DNA of 64,000 bases from Prinsepia uniflora (lineage: Eukaryota > Streptophyta > Magnoliopsida > Rosales > Rosaceae): contig CM064876.1 of the NCBI GenBank assembly GCA_032719365.1, positions 61,375,864 to 61,439,863 on the forward strand, in the 5' to 3' direction. Below the pieces are notes generated by a model, which was not told the DNA's origin, searched no databases, and saw only the letters and a list, made by a program, of their open reading frames with translations. The translations under genes and the position numbers were made by a program. This document shows, in pieces, positions 1 to 10,345 of the stretch. Each line of letters begins with the position of its first letter. The first letter of the stretch is position 1.

Positions 1-1552
1 AGGGGAAAAAGTTGACTTTTTGTTTGACTTTGATATCCATTTGACTCGAAGACCGTTATGTTCATCTCGACGCCCCGAGTACAACGACAGGCGGCACGCT
101 TGAAACGGACGTCGGACGACCGAGTTACGGGTCACGGAAGTTGGAGGGCATTTTGGTAATTATTGCACAGAGGGGCATTTTGGTCATTTCACGGTGGTTA
201 CTGTAGCACCACCGTGAGAAACAGAGTGCGGCCGTGGTGGTTTTGAGCGTGCATTTGTTTAAGGCTAAGTGGACTGGTGAGTGGGTTAGTTTATGGATTT
301 TGAGGATTGTGGGAAGCAGCCAGACGTGTCTGGGCAGAGACTGAGTGCACGGGAGGAACGGGAATGGCTGTGGTCTCTGTGTTTGCGGGAAACCAGTTTC
401 AGAGGCCTCAGTTGGTCTCCCACGGGCTGTTGGCCATACAGATCGAATAACTGAGTATGGGACTGGAGTGAGGTTGGAGTTAGGATCATTTTGGTTCAAT
501 TTGGAAGCTGAGCGTGAGAGGAATTGTGAGAGAAACCGTGAGCAACTGTTTCGGGTTTTTGGGGGGAAATCGCAGAGTTCAATTTCTAAGGGTCGAGGGA
601 TCATTCTAAACATACAGTGAGTCTTCTGGGAGTGATAGAGTCTCAGCCGTGCAAGAATTGAAGGGATTCGAGCACGGATTGCCCAAGAACCCAAGGTCCA
701 GTTCGAAGGAAAAACCAGTTGGAGGGAAAAATCTCATTCAACTTCTGGAGCCTGTTGATCGAAACCAAAGGCTGTGTAAGACTTCTGGGGTCATTTCGTG
801 CACAACCGTGCAAGAATTGAAGGAGGAGGAGGACGGTTTGGCCGGGAACCTGAGTCTCAGTTTCAGGGGAAAACCAGTGCGGTGGACGACTACTTCCAGG
901 TAACGGCGAGCTAAATTGTTAGTGTCATTGTGTGCGTATGGGTCCCTTATTGCTACTGGTGAAGTTAATTTGGAAATGGAACCGTGTAGGGTGAGTTCCA
1001 GGAGTCGACTTGTTCGACTGTTCGAGCTTGGATTGGGTCGATTTGGTGTAAGTCGAGGTTAACCAGTGTTGCAGACCTAAAATAAATGAGTTAGGGAAGA
1101 TAATAGGATTGAAAACGGGTAGTTTTGACTGAGAATTGAGGGCTAACTGATCGGGTTGAGTCGCGGGTATCAGACCCGTTTAGCAGGCTGTTCGGGTAAG
1201 GGAGATGACACTGTAGCTTGGCGCGTGGCCTTCACGCGCAGCCGCTTTGGGCGGCGCGTGACGGCGCGTGTGGCGTCAACTCCGATCACGGTCAACATGA
1301 GAATTGATCCTTACAGTCTAAATAACATTTTATCTTTAGAGTTCGAATCGATCGGGAGTCATTCGGGATAACTTCGGGAGTCCGGAAGATTAAGTCTTTA
1401 AGTTTATTTTCGCCGAAAAATCCGGAAAAATTAGGAAAAACCCTACGAGTTATTTTGGGATGTTTGTAACCCTTCTTGTACGTTTTCACAGGCCCGGACA
1501 CTTCCGAAGCTACGGAGGAGCACGCGGGACGCGATTGACGTGTCCTAAGACT

Positions 1553-2463
1553 GTGAGTGGACTCTTTGATTTTTAAATTGGGCATGCATGACTATTTTGC
1601 TTATTTATCTCATGGTTTTACATATGATTTTACGATGGTGAGATGATATATCGGTTTTACTTGTTTTCACGTTTTTCGAGGTAATTATCGTATTTCACGC
1701 ATTTCGAGATTTCGGTTTTTGCCTATGCATGCGTGATAATTTTTGATGAAGTATCTGGTTATGAATATGCATGTTTCGGATTTATGATGTTTGATCATAT
1801 TGTGAAGTAATCTTCTGTTAATTGCATGTGTTGGAATTTACATGTGAATTCGGGCATGAGTCCTGTTACGATGAGAAATGTTTTGGAATAATGTTGGAAA
1901 AAGAATTGTGATTAATCCTGATTTATTATGTTTAAAAACGGTTTTGGGTTTAAAGACCCGGTTGATGGTTGGATCTGGTTTTGGGTTTAAAGACCCGGTA
2001 TGTTGATTCTGGGGGCGGGCCCGAAAATTGAGTTTAAAGACTCGTGAGTTTAAAGACTCGATTATATGATACCCCCGAGGCCTACTAATCGTGTTTTGAG
2101 TTTAAAGACTCGTTGATATCCCGGGAAGGCCTAATGTTGAGTTTAAAGACTCGGATGGATCCAACGGCATAATCATGATTATTGTTTTATGTTTCACTTG
2201 ATTTGTGCAAATAATGTGTCAAAATGACGATTTCTGGAATCTGGTGTTATTACATGGTTTTACATGAGTGATGACGATCCCTGTAACGTTTTTCTTGTGT
2301 TTCGGAAAAAGAGTTTTCAAAAGTTTAACACACAAATTTTGAATACTTGGTTATGCATGCGGATTACAAAACTGGAGGGCGAACCCAATTTCGGAAAAAC
2401 TGTTTTTCCTGTTAAACTTATGTTTCGGTCCACTCACACCTTGTTGTTTTAAATTCCCTCCAG
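1553..2463 (+). other. Candidate leader intron 2 in RLG-1 5' LTR
   Basis: Begins GTGAGTGG after ...AGACT and ends CCCTCCAG. The preceding exon-like block 1492-1552 (61 bp) follows TTTTCACAG, a good acceptor. The first ten bases (GTGAGTGGAC, 1553-1562) are the exact reverse complement of GTCCACTCAC at 2428-2437, just before the acceptor. The same layout recurs in every long LTR here. Splicing is inferred from sequence only. The identical copy in the 3' LTR is 9148-10058. Confidence 0.5.
1946..2152 (+). repeat. Array of six palindromic TTTAAAG modules (RLG-1 5' LTR)
   Basis: Two copies of GGGTTTAAAGACCC and four of GAGTTTAAAGACTC. The outer arms pair (GGGT with ACCC, GAGT with ACTC) and differ in a compensatory way. 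The same array is at 9541-9747 in the 3' LTR, and related arrays are at 27704-27891 and 46184-46391. Confidence 0.85.
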
Positions 2464-2752
2464 GTCGTGGTACAAGCGTGGGGGCAAGCGCCGAGGCAGA
2501 GGCGGAGGCATAACGTTTTCCGTTGCGGAGTAGCTAGTTCACAGAGTAGGACTTGTTCTTTAATTTGTTTTGTAATATTGCTCTGTGAAACTGTGGACTT
2601 GACGTCCAGTCGGATGTATTTGTTTAATCTCCCTGGTCTGACAATGGGTGTGTTGTAATTTTAACTAGTTTCGGTCTTTTTGATTCGATTGTCAGACGGG
2701 AGCAGGATGCTTCCCGATTATCGAGGCGATAATCGGGGTGGGTCCTGTCATT

Positions 2753-2764
2753 TGGTATCAGAGC
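2753..2764 (+). other. Primer-binding site, initiator Met tRNA type (RLG-1)
   Basis: TGGTATCAGAGC starts two bases after the 5' LTR end. It is complementary to the 3' end of plant initiator methionine tRNA, the usual primer of this clade, and marks where minus-strand DNA synthesis would start. Confidence 0.93.
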
Positions 2765-2820
2765 CTAGGTTTACGATTCGTGTCCGGCATTCGGGTGTGC
2801 CTTGATTATTGTACTAACTT

Positions 2821-5800
2821 ATGCCTCTTTCAGAAGAAGGACGACCGGCCATGCCTCCGCGACGCGAACCCCCTCCACGACCTAATGGCGATGCCGAGAG
2901 TGCTTCGATCGAACGAGCCCAGCATCTTGGGGCTACGGTATTCGGTGGTGGAGCGGACCCCGAGGATGCCCACCGTTGGATTTCTCGGATTGAGCGGATT
3001 TTTACTGTGATGCACTGTCCTCTTGAGGAGCGGGTGGTGTTGGCTACCTTTCTACTTGATGGATCTGCTTATGAGTGGTGGTACACTCTGGAGTTGTCGG
3101 GTTGGGATGCCCGTACAGTGACTTGGGAGACCTTTCGTGAACGGTTTCTGGATCAGTATTATCCCCGTTCATTCCGTGATGCTAGGGAGACCGAGTTTCT
3201 GCAGCTCCAACAGGGGAGCATGTCCGTAGCTGAGTATGAACAGAAATTTCAGATGCTAGCTCGTTTTGCTCCTACCTTTGTATCTACTGAGGCTGAGAAA
3301 TGCCGTAGGTTCGAGCTTGGTCTACGGGGTGAGATACGGGCCATTGTGACGGCCGGAGCTTTTGCTACTCTCAGGGAGTTGTCTGATGCCGCGGTGCGGG
3401 TTGAGGCTAGTCTCCCGACGCGTCCACAGTATTCTGGTGGTGGACAACGTCGCGGGCGTTCGTATTCTGGATCGTATGGTCAGGGAGCCTCGAAGAAAGG
3501 ACGTTATGGTGGAGCCTCATCTGCAGGCAATGATCGTTATGGCAGGCCTGGTAACTATCAGGGTTCCGGATTCCGAGCGCCTAGGGCGCAGACTGCTCCG
3601 CAGGCGAGCGCGACTTCTGTTGCTTCCACGGGACGGCAGGGTGGTGGTTTTGTTCGAGATGCTTCCAGTGTCATCTGTTTCTTCTGTGGCGAGCGGGGCC
3701 ACTACCGGAGGGATTGTCCATCTTTGCCACAGGGTGGTGGCGCAGGTCGGGGTGGAGCAGAGCAGGGACGGAGCACAGCTGCAGTTTCTGGGACTGGGAG
3801 CACTCGAGGAGGTGGTACCGGAGCGGCTAGTGGACAGAGGGGCCGGGGCCGTGGGCGAGCAGCTGGACCACAGGCCCGAGTTTTCGCTGTTACGCAGCAG
3901 GAGGCCAGGGCAGCGCCTGGTGTTGTGACAGGTACACTCACGATCTTTGGACATGATGTTTGTGCTTTAATTGATCCCGGAGCTACTCATTCATTTATTT
4001 CACGGGACTGTGAGTTGTTGGCGGGTAGAGAGGTGTCCGCATTGGACTGTGACATGGGAGTGAGTACGCCCACCGGAGATGTGTTTGTGGTGAACCAAGT
4101 GTTGCGGGAGTGCCCCGTAATGGTAGGTGATGTTGGTCTGGTGGCAGATTTGATACTCTTGGACTTGCACGACTTTGATGTCATCTTGGGTATGGATTGG
4201 TTGACGCTCCATCACGCCTCTATCGAATGCGTCGATAAGCGGGTTACTTTTCGGAGCCCGGGGCTACCGGAAACCACTTTTCAGGGAATTCAGCGAGCAA
4301 CTCCTGTCGGAGTGATTTCTGCCCTGAAGGCAAGTAAGATGTTGAGGAAGGGGTGCCAGGGATACTTAGCCCGAGTGATGGATTCACGAGCTGCACCATT
4401 GAGGGTGGAGGATATACCGATTGTACGGGAGTTCCCGGATGTCTTTCCGGAGGATCTACCGGGATTGCCACCGCATCGAGATGTTGAGTTCACTATTGAT
4501 CTGGTTCCAGGTACGCAACCTATTTCTCAGACTCCGTATCGTATGGCGCCAGCTGAGTTGAAAGAACTGAAGGCGCAGTTACAAGAATTACTTGAGATGG
4601 GATTTATTCGACCAAGTGTATCCCCCTGGGGAGCTCCGGTGTTGTTTGTGAGGAAAAAGGATGGGAGTTTGAGACTTTGCATCGATTACAGGCAACTGAA
4701 TAAAGTAACAGTCAGGAACAAATACCCGTTGCCTCGGATCGATGATTTGTTCGATCAGCTGCGAGGAGCGCAGTACTTCTCCAAAATTGATCTACGTTCG
4801 GGGTATCATCAATTGCGGGTTAAGGATGAGGATGTACCCAAGACAGCATTTAGGACCCGTTATGGTCATTATGAGTTCCTGGTGATGCCGTTTGGCTTGA
4901 CCAACGCACCTGCAGCGTTTATGGATTTGATGAACCGAGTGTTGCAGCCTTACTTGGACCACTTTGTCATCGTGTTCATTGACGATATCCTGGTCTACTC
5001 GAGGAGTGCGGAAGCGCACGAGGAGCACTTAAGGATGGTGCTGGGTACCTTGAGGGAAAACCAGTTGTATGCGAAGCTCAGCAAATGTCAGTTTTGGTTG
5101 ACGAGCGTGAGTTTCTTGGGGCATGTGATCTCAACTGACGGGATCAGTGTAGATTCTCAGAAAATTGAGGCAGTGGCGAAGTGGGAACAACCGAGGACCG
5201 TCACGGAAGTCAGGAGTTTCTTGGGATTGGCTGGTTACTACAGGAGGTTTGTAGAGGGTTTCTCTACCATTGCTGCCCCGTTGACGCGACTGACGCGGAA
5301 GGGAGTCAAGTTTGAGTGGGATGACGATTGTGAGCGTAGTTTTCGGGAGCTAAAGGAAAGGTTGACGTCTGCTCCTATACTGACCCTTCCAGACGACAGT
5401 GGGGAATTTGAGGTGTACAGTGATGCATCCTTACAGGGTTTGGGATGTGTACTAATGCAGCATGGGAAAGTGATCGCCTATGCTTCGCGCCAGTTGAAAC
5501 CGCATGAGCGCAATTATCCGACGCACGATTTGGAGTTAGCTGCTGTTGTGCATGCATTGAAGATTTGGAGACATCACCTGTACGGAGCGACTTGCAGAAT
5601 GTTTACGGACCACAAGAGCCTGAAGTACTTGTTCACTCAGAAGGAGTTGAATGTGAGGCAGCGACGGTGGCTAGAGCTAATTAAGGACTATGATTGCACG
5701 ATTGAGTACCACCCGGGAAAAGCCAATGTGGTGGCTGATGCTCTAAGCCGGAAGTCAACGCATTCTGTAGCACATCTACGGACGGTTCATTTGCCACTTT

Positions 5801-7311
5801 TGGTTGAACTCCGTAAGAATAGCATTGATTTGGGTTTGGATGGCCAAGGTGTCTTGCTGGCTAATTTTCATGTGAGACCACTCCTGGTCGATCGGATCGT
5901 TGAGGCTCAATCTCAAGATCCTGTCTCATGTGTACTTCGGATTGAAGTGGAAGCCGGTGAACGGCTAGAATTTACAGTCAGGGAGGATGGAGCTTTGCTA
6001 AAAGAAGGACGGTTGTGTGTGCCCGGCGTGGAGGCACTGAAGAAGGAGATCTTGGACGAAGCTCATAGTTCGGCCTACGCGATGCATCCTGGTGGGACCA
6101 AGATGTATCGTACCTTGCGAGAGCACTACTGGTGGCCGGGAATGAAACGGGAGGTTGCCGAGTTTGTCAGCAGGTGTCTGATTTGCCAGCAAGTGAAGGC
6201 TGAGAGACAACGACCTTATGGAGCCTTGCAACCACTACCTATTCCGGAATGGAAATGGGATCACTTGACGATGGATTTTGTGTTTGGACTTCCTAGGACA
6301 CCCAGGGGTCACGATGGAGTTTGGGTGATTGTGGACAGGCTTACGAAATCAGCTCACTTCTTGCCAGTGCGAGAGAACTTCAGGATGACGCAGTTGGCCC
6401 AGTTGTTTATTGACGAGATCATCCGTTTGCACGGTACTCCGGAATCAATAGTTTCTAACCGAGACCCAAGATTTACTTCTCGATTTTGGCAGAGTCTGCA
6501 GGAAGCATTTGGGACGAAACTTCGTTTCAGTACTGCATTTCATCCTCAGACTGACGGCCAGTCTGAGCGGACCATCCAGACATTGGAGGATATGATGCGA
6601 GCTTGCGTCTTGCAATTTCATGACACTTGGGAGTCACACCTAGCCTTGATGGAATTTGCCTACAACAACAGCTATCAAGCGAGCATTGGGATGGCTCCGT
6701 ACGAAGCCTTGTACGGACGGCAGTGCAGAACTCCGTTGTGTTGGACGGACGTGGGTGAAAGGAAGCTGACTAAATCCGAATTGGTGGAACTGACGACCGA
6801 GAAGGTCAAACTCATCAGGGATCGGCTCAAGGCAGCCCAGGACAGACAAAAGAGCTATGTGGACCATCGGATTCGAGATCTGGAGTTTGCGGTCGGAGAT
6901 CGGGTATTTCTGAAATTGTCCCCTTGGAAGGGTGTAGTGCGATTCGGCAGGCGAGGGAAGTTGAGCCCTCGTTATATTGGACCTTACGAGATTACCGAGA
7001 GGATTGGCCCGGTGGCCTACCGGCTGGCACTACCGCCAGAGCTTTCGAAGGTCCACGATGTTTTCCATGTGTCGATGTTGCGGAAATATGTGTTTGACGC
7101 ATCTCATGTACTGGAGGATCAGCCCATTGAACTTCGAGATGATTTGAGCTTCGAGGAACAACCGGTACAGATTTTGGATCGAAAGGAGAAAGTGCTACGT
7201 CGGAAGACCGTTCCTCTGGTGAAGGTCCTCTGGAGGAACCAGAATGTGGAGGAAGCCACATGGGAACCCGAGGCGCAGATGCGAGAACAGTTCCCTTACT
7301 TGTTTCCTTGA
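2821..7311 (+). CDS. RLG-1 gag-pol polyprotein, 1496 aa, single open frame with mutated integrase Asp
   Basis: One uninterrupted frame encodes all domains in gypsy order: a gag capsid-like region (about aa 40-200); a CCHC zinc knuckle (C286, C289, H294, C299); an aspartic protease with D385-P-G-A; reverse transcriptase with D657 and the FIDD active site (D721, D722); RNase H with D868, E905, D930 and D973; and integrase with an H1082/H1089/C1119/C1122 zinc finger. The integrase core has D1152 and E1249, a GPY-like module follows near aa 1381-1403, and a chromodomain occupies about 1440-1495. The second D,D35E position is Asn1213 (codon AAC, 6457-6459); RLG-2 has Asp there. From N1213 to E1249 there are exactly 35 intervening residues, so this is the catalytic site. 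Integration by this copy's own enzyme is therefore doubtful. ATG 2851 is an alternative start, matching the RLG-2 start. Confidence 0.95.
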   Translation: MPLSEEGRPAMPPRREPPPRPNGDAESASIERAQHLGATVFGGGADPEDAHRWISRIERIFTVMHCPLEERVVLATFLLDGSAYEWWYTLELSGWDARTVTWETFRERFLDQYYPRSFRDARETEFLQLQQGSMSVAEYEQKFQMLARFAPTFVSTEAEKCRRFELGLRGEIRAIVTAGAFATLRELSDAAVRVEASLPTRPQYSGGGQRRGRSYSGSYGQGASKKGRYGGASSAGNDRYGRPGNYQGSGFRAPRAQTAPQASATSVASTGRQGGGFVRDASSVICFFCGERGHYRRDCPSLPQGGGAGRGGAEQGRSTAAVSGTGSTRGGGTGAASGQRGRGRGRAAGPQARVFAVTQQEARAAPGVVTGTLTIFGHDVCALIDPGATHSFISRDCELLAGREVSALDCDMGVSTPTGDVFVVNQVLRECPVMVGDVGLVADLILLDLHDFDVILGMDWLTLHHASIECVDKRVTFRSPGLPETTFQGIQRATPVGVISALKASKMLRKGCQGYLARVMDSRAAPLRVEDIPIVREFPDVFPEDLPGLPPHRDVEFTIDLVPGTQPISQTPYRMAPAELKELKAQLQELLEMGFIRPSVSPWGAPVLFVRKKDGSLRLCIDYRQLNKVTVRNKYPLPRIDDLFDQLRGAQYFSKIDLRSGYHQLRVKDEDVPKTAFRTRYGHYEFLVMPFGLTNAPAAFMDLMNRVLQPYLDHFVIVFIDDILVYSRSAEAHEEHLRMVLGTLRENQLYAKLSKCQFWLTSVSFLGHVISTDGISVDSQKIEAVAKWEQPRTVTEVRSFLGLAGYYRRFVEGFSTIAAPLTRLTRKGVKFEWDDDCERSFRELKERLTSAPILTLPDDSGEFEVYSDASLQGLGCVLMQHGKVIAYASRQLKPHERNYPTHDLELAAVVHALKIWRHHLYGATCRMFTDHKSLKYLFTQKELNVRQRRWLELIKDYDCTIEYHPGKANVVADALSRKSTHSVAHLRTVHLPLLVELRKNSIDLGLDGQGVLLANFHVRPLLVDRIVEAQSQDPVSCVLRIEVEAGERLEFTVREDGALLKEGRLCVPGVEALKKEILDEAHSSAYAMHPGGTKMYRTLREHYWWPGMKREVAEFVSRCLICQQVKAERQRPYGALQPLPIPEWKWDHLTMDFVFGLPRTPRGHDGVWVIVDRLTKSAHFLPVRENFRMTQLAQLFIDEIIRLHGTPESIVSNRDPRFTSRFWQSLQEAFGTKLRFSTAFHPQTDGQSERTIQTLEDMMRACVLQFHDTWESHLALMEFAYNNSYQASIGMAPYEALYGRQCRTPLCWTDVGERKLTKSELVELTTEKVKLIRDRLKAAQDRQKSYVDHRIRDLEFAVGDRVFLKLSPWKGVVRFGRRGKLSPRYIGPYEITERIGPVAYRLALPPELSKVHDVFHVSMLRKYVFDASHVLEDQPIELRDDLSFEEQPVQILDRKEKVLRRKTVPLVKVLWRNQNVEEATWEPEAQMREQFPYLFP

Positions 7312-7331
7312 AATTTCGGGACGAAATTTCT

Positions 7332-7345
7332 TAAGGGGGGGAGAT
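7332..7345 (+). other. Polypurine tract (RLG-1)
   Basis: A run of A and G with seven consecutive G lies directly before the TGTAAC of the 3' LTR, as expected for the plus-strand primer. Just upstream, after the pol stop, GAAATTTC occurs twice separated by GGGAC. Forms of this block sit beside the tract in RLG-2 and in the - strand elements at 34259, 47936 and 54580. Confidence 0.9.
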
Positions 7346-10345
7346 TGTAACGCCCCGGACGTTCTGGTAATGTAATATTATTAAATATTGAATAAAGTGA
7401 CGTTTATACCCCTGTGTTTGTGTGGTCAATTTGTTGACTTTTAGTTTTGGAGGTCGAACGGACGTTGGGTGATGACCGTGACGTAGTTCGGGATGTCACG
7501 AGTTCATAGACAGGTGGCACGTCCGATTCGGACGCTCGGAGTGAAAGTTATGATGTTCGGAGGTTCGGGGGCATTACCGTAATTTGGGCGTTATAAGGGG
7601 AAAAAGTTGACTTTTTGTTTGACTTTGATATCCATTTGACTCGAAGACCGTTATGTTCATCTCGACGCCCCGAGTACAACGACAGGCGGCACGCTTGAAA
7701 CGGACGTCGGACGACCGAGTTACGGGTCACGGAAGTTGGAGGGCATTTTGGTAATTATTGCACAGAGGGGCATTTTGGTCATTTCACGGTGGTTACTGTA
7801 GCACCACCGTGAGAAACAGAGTGCGGCCGTGGTGGTTTTGAGCGTGCATTTGTTTAAGGCTAAGTGGACTGGTGAGTGGGTTAGTTTATGGATTTTGAGG
7901 ATTGTGGGAAGCAGCCAGACGTGTCTGGGCAGAGACTGAGTGCACGGGAGGAACGGGAATGGCTGTGGTCTCTGTGTTTGCGGGAAACCAGTTTCAGAGG
8001 CCTCAGTTGGTCTCCCACGGGCTGTTGGCCATACAGATCGAATAACTGAGTATGGGACTGGAGTGAGGTTGGAGTTAGGATCATTTTGGTTCAATTTGGA
8101 AGCTGAGCGTGAGAGGAATTGTGAGAGAAACCGTGAGCAACTGTTTCGGGTTTTTGGGGGGAAATCGCAGAGTTCAATTTCTAAGGGTCGAGGGATCATT
8201 CTAAACATACAGTGAGTCTTCTGGGAGTGATAGAGTCTCAGCCGTGCAAGAATTGAAGGGATTCGAGCACGGATTGCCCAAGAACCCAAGGTCCAGTTCG
8301 AAGGAAAAACCAGTTGGAGGGAAAAATCTCATTCAACTTCTGGAGCCTGTTGATCGAAACCAAAGGCTGTGTAAGACTTCTGGGGTCATTTCGTGCACAA
8401 CCGTGCAAGAATTGAAGGAGGAGGAGGACGGTTTGGCCGGGAACCTGAGTCTCAGTTTCAGGGGAAAACCAGTGCGGTGGACGACTACTTCCAGGTAACG
8501 GCGAGCTAAATTGTTAGTGTCATTGTGTGCGTATGGGTCCCTTATTGCTACTGGTGAAGTTAATTTGGAAATGGAACCGTGTAGGGTGAGTTCCAGGAGT
8601 CGACTTGTTCGACTGTTCGAGCTTGGATTGGGTCGATTTGGTGTAAGTCGAGGTTAACCAGTGTTGCAGACCTAAAATAAATGAGTTAGGGAAGATAATA
8701 GGATTGAAAACGGGTAGTTTTGACTGAGAATTGAGGGCTAACTGATCGGGTTGAGTCGCGGGTATCAGACCCGTTTAGCAGGCTGTTCGGGTAAGGGAGA
8801 TGACACTGTAGCTTGGCGCGTGGCCTTCACGCGCAGCCGCTTTGGGCGGCGCGTGACGGCGCGTGTGGCGTCAACTCCGATCACGGTCAACATGAGAATT
8901 GATCCTTACAGTCTAAATAACATTTTATCTTTAGAGTTCGAATCGATCGGGAGTCATTCGGGATAACTTCGGGAGTCCGGAAGATTAAGTCTTTAAGTTT
9001 ATTTTCGCCGAAAAATCCGGAAAAATTAGGAAAAACCCTACGAGTTATTTTGGGATGTTTGTAACCCTTCTTGTACGTTTTCACAGGCCCGGACACTTCC
9101 GAAGCTACGGAGGAGCACGCGGGACGCGATTGACGTGTCCTAAGACTGTGAGTGGACTCTTTGATTTTTAAATTGGGCATGCATGACTATTTTGCTTATT
9201 TATCTCATGGTTTTACATATGATTTTACGATGGTGAGATGATATATCGGTTTTACTTGTTTTCACGTTTTTCGAGGTAATTATCGTATTTCACGCATTTC
9301 GAGATTTCGGTTTTTGCCTATGCATGCGTGATAATTTTTGATGAAGTATCTGGTTATGAATATGCATGTTTCGGATTTATGATGTTTGATCATATTGTGA
9401 AGTAATCTTCTGTTAATTGCATGTGCTGGAATTTACATGTGAATTCGGGCATGAGTCCTGTTACGATGAGAAATGTTTTGGAATAATGTTGGAAAAAGAA
9501 TTGTGATTAATCCTGATTTATTATGTTTAAAAACGGTTTTGGGTTTAAAGACCCGGTTGATGGTTGGATCTGGTTTTGGGTTTAAAGACCCGGTATGTTG
9601 ATTCTGGGGGCGGGCCCGAAAATTGAGTTTAAAGACTCGTGAGTTTAAAGACTCGATTATATGATACCCCCGAGGCCTACTAATCGTGTTTTGAGTTTAA
9701 AGACTCGTTGATATCCCGGGAAGGCCTAATGTTGAGTTTAAAGACTCGGATGGATCCAACGGCATAATCATGATTATTGTTTTATGTTTCACTTGATTTG
9801 TGCAAATAATGTGTCAAAATGACGATTTCTGGAATCTGGTGTTATTACATGGTTTTACATGAGTGATGACGATCCCTGTAACGTTTTTCTTGTGTTTCGG
9901 AAAAAGAGTTTTCAAAAGTTTAACACACAAATTTTGAATACTTGGTTATGCATGCGGATTACAAAACTGGAGGGCGAACCCAATTTCGGAAAAACTGTTT
10001 TTCCTGTTAAACTTATGTTTCGGTCCACTCACACCTTGTTGTTTTAAATTCCCTCCAGGTCGTGGTACAAGCGTGGGGGCAAGCGCCGAGGCAGAGGCGG
10101 AGGCATAACGTTTTCCGTTGCGGAGTAGCTAGTTCACAGAGTAGGACTTGTTCTTTAATTTGTTTTGTAATATTGCTCTGTGAAACTGTGGACTTGACGT
10201 CCAGTCGGATGTATTTGTTTAATCTCCCTGGTCTGACAATGGGTGTGTTGTAATTTTAACTAGTTTCGGTCTTTTTGATTCGATTGTCAGACGGGAGCAG
10301 GATGCTTCCCGATTATCGAGGCGATAATCGGGGTGGGTCCTGTCA
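7346..10345 (+). repeat. 3' LTR of RLG-1, 3000 bp
   Basis: Full-length LTR, TG...CA. Its first 400 bp contain two diverged copies of a unit with GTTGACTTTT (7433 and 7606, about 173 bp apart) and a GACAGGTGGCACG or GACAGGCGGCACG block. Downstream come a donor-like GTAACG (8495), an exon-like block (9087-9147), candidate intron 9148-10058 and the TTTAAAG palindrome array (9541-9747). It abuts the hAT relic. Confidence 0.95.

Larger units (their letters stand above)
1..2750 (+). repeat. 5' LTR of RLG-1 (last 2750 bp of a 3000-bp LTR)
   Basis: Matches 7596-10345 base for base except one change seen at 1831. It ends in CCTGTCA at 2750, directly before the primer-binding site. Inside are a GTAACG donor-like site (900), a small exon-like block (1492-1552), a candidate intron (1553-2463) and six palindromic TTTAAAG modules (1946-2152). 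The LTR should supply promoter, transcription start and polyadenylation signal, but I could not place a TATA box or start site with confidence. Confidence 0.95.
1..10345 (+). mobile_element. RLG-1: young Ty3/gypsy chromodomain (Tekay/Del-type) LTR retrotransposon, left end cut by window
   Basis: An almost complete gypsy element in the order LTR, primer-binding site, gag-pol, polypurine tract, LTR. The window opens about 249 bp inside the 5' LTR: position 1 aligns with 7596 at a constant offset of 7595. The 3' LTR starts TGTAACGCCC and ends CCTGTCA. Comparing the two LTRs by eye over about 2.75 kb, I found one substitution (T at 1831, C at 9426) and no indel, so insertion was recent. The single polyprotein frame, very long LTRs and C-terminal chromodomain point to the Tekay/Del clade. 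The right target-site copy should be GTATA (10346-10350); the left copy lies outside the window. Confidence 0.95.

Noticed and set aside
125..903. Several 60-190 codon frames in the RLG-1 LTR (repeated at 7720-8498)
   Set aside because: They lie inside LTRs, occur on both strands, have no recognisable domain and are duplicated only because the LTR is. Part may be untranslated exon 1.
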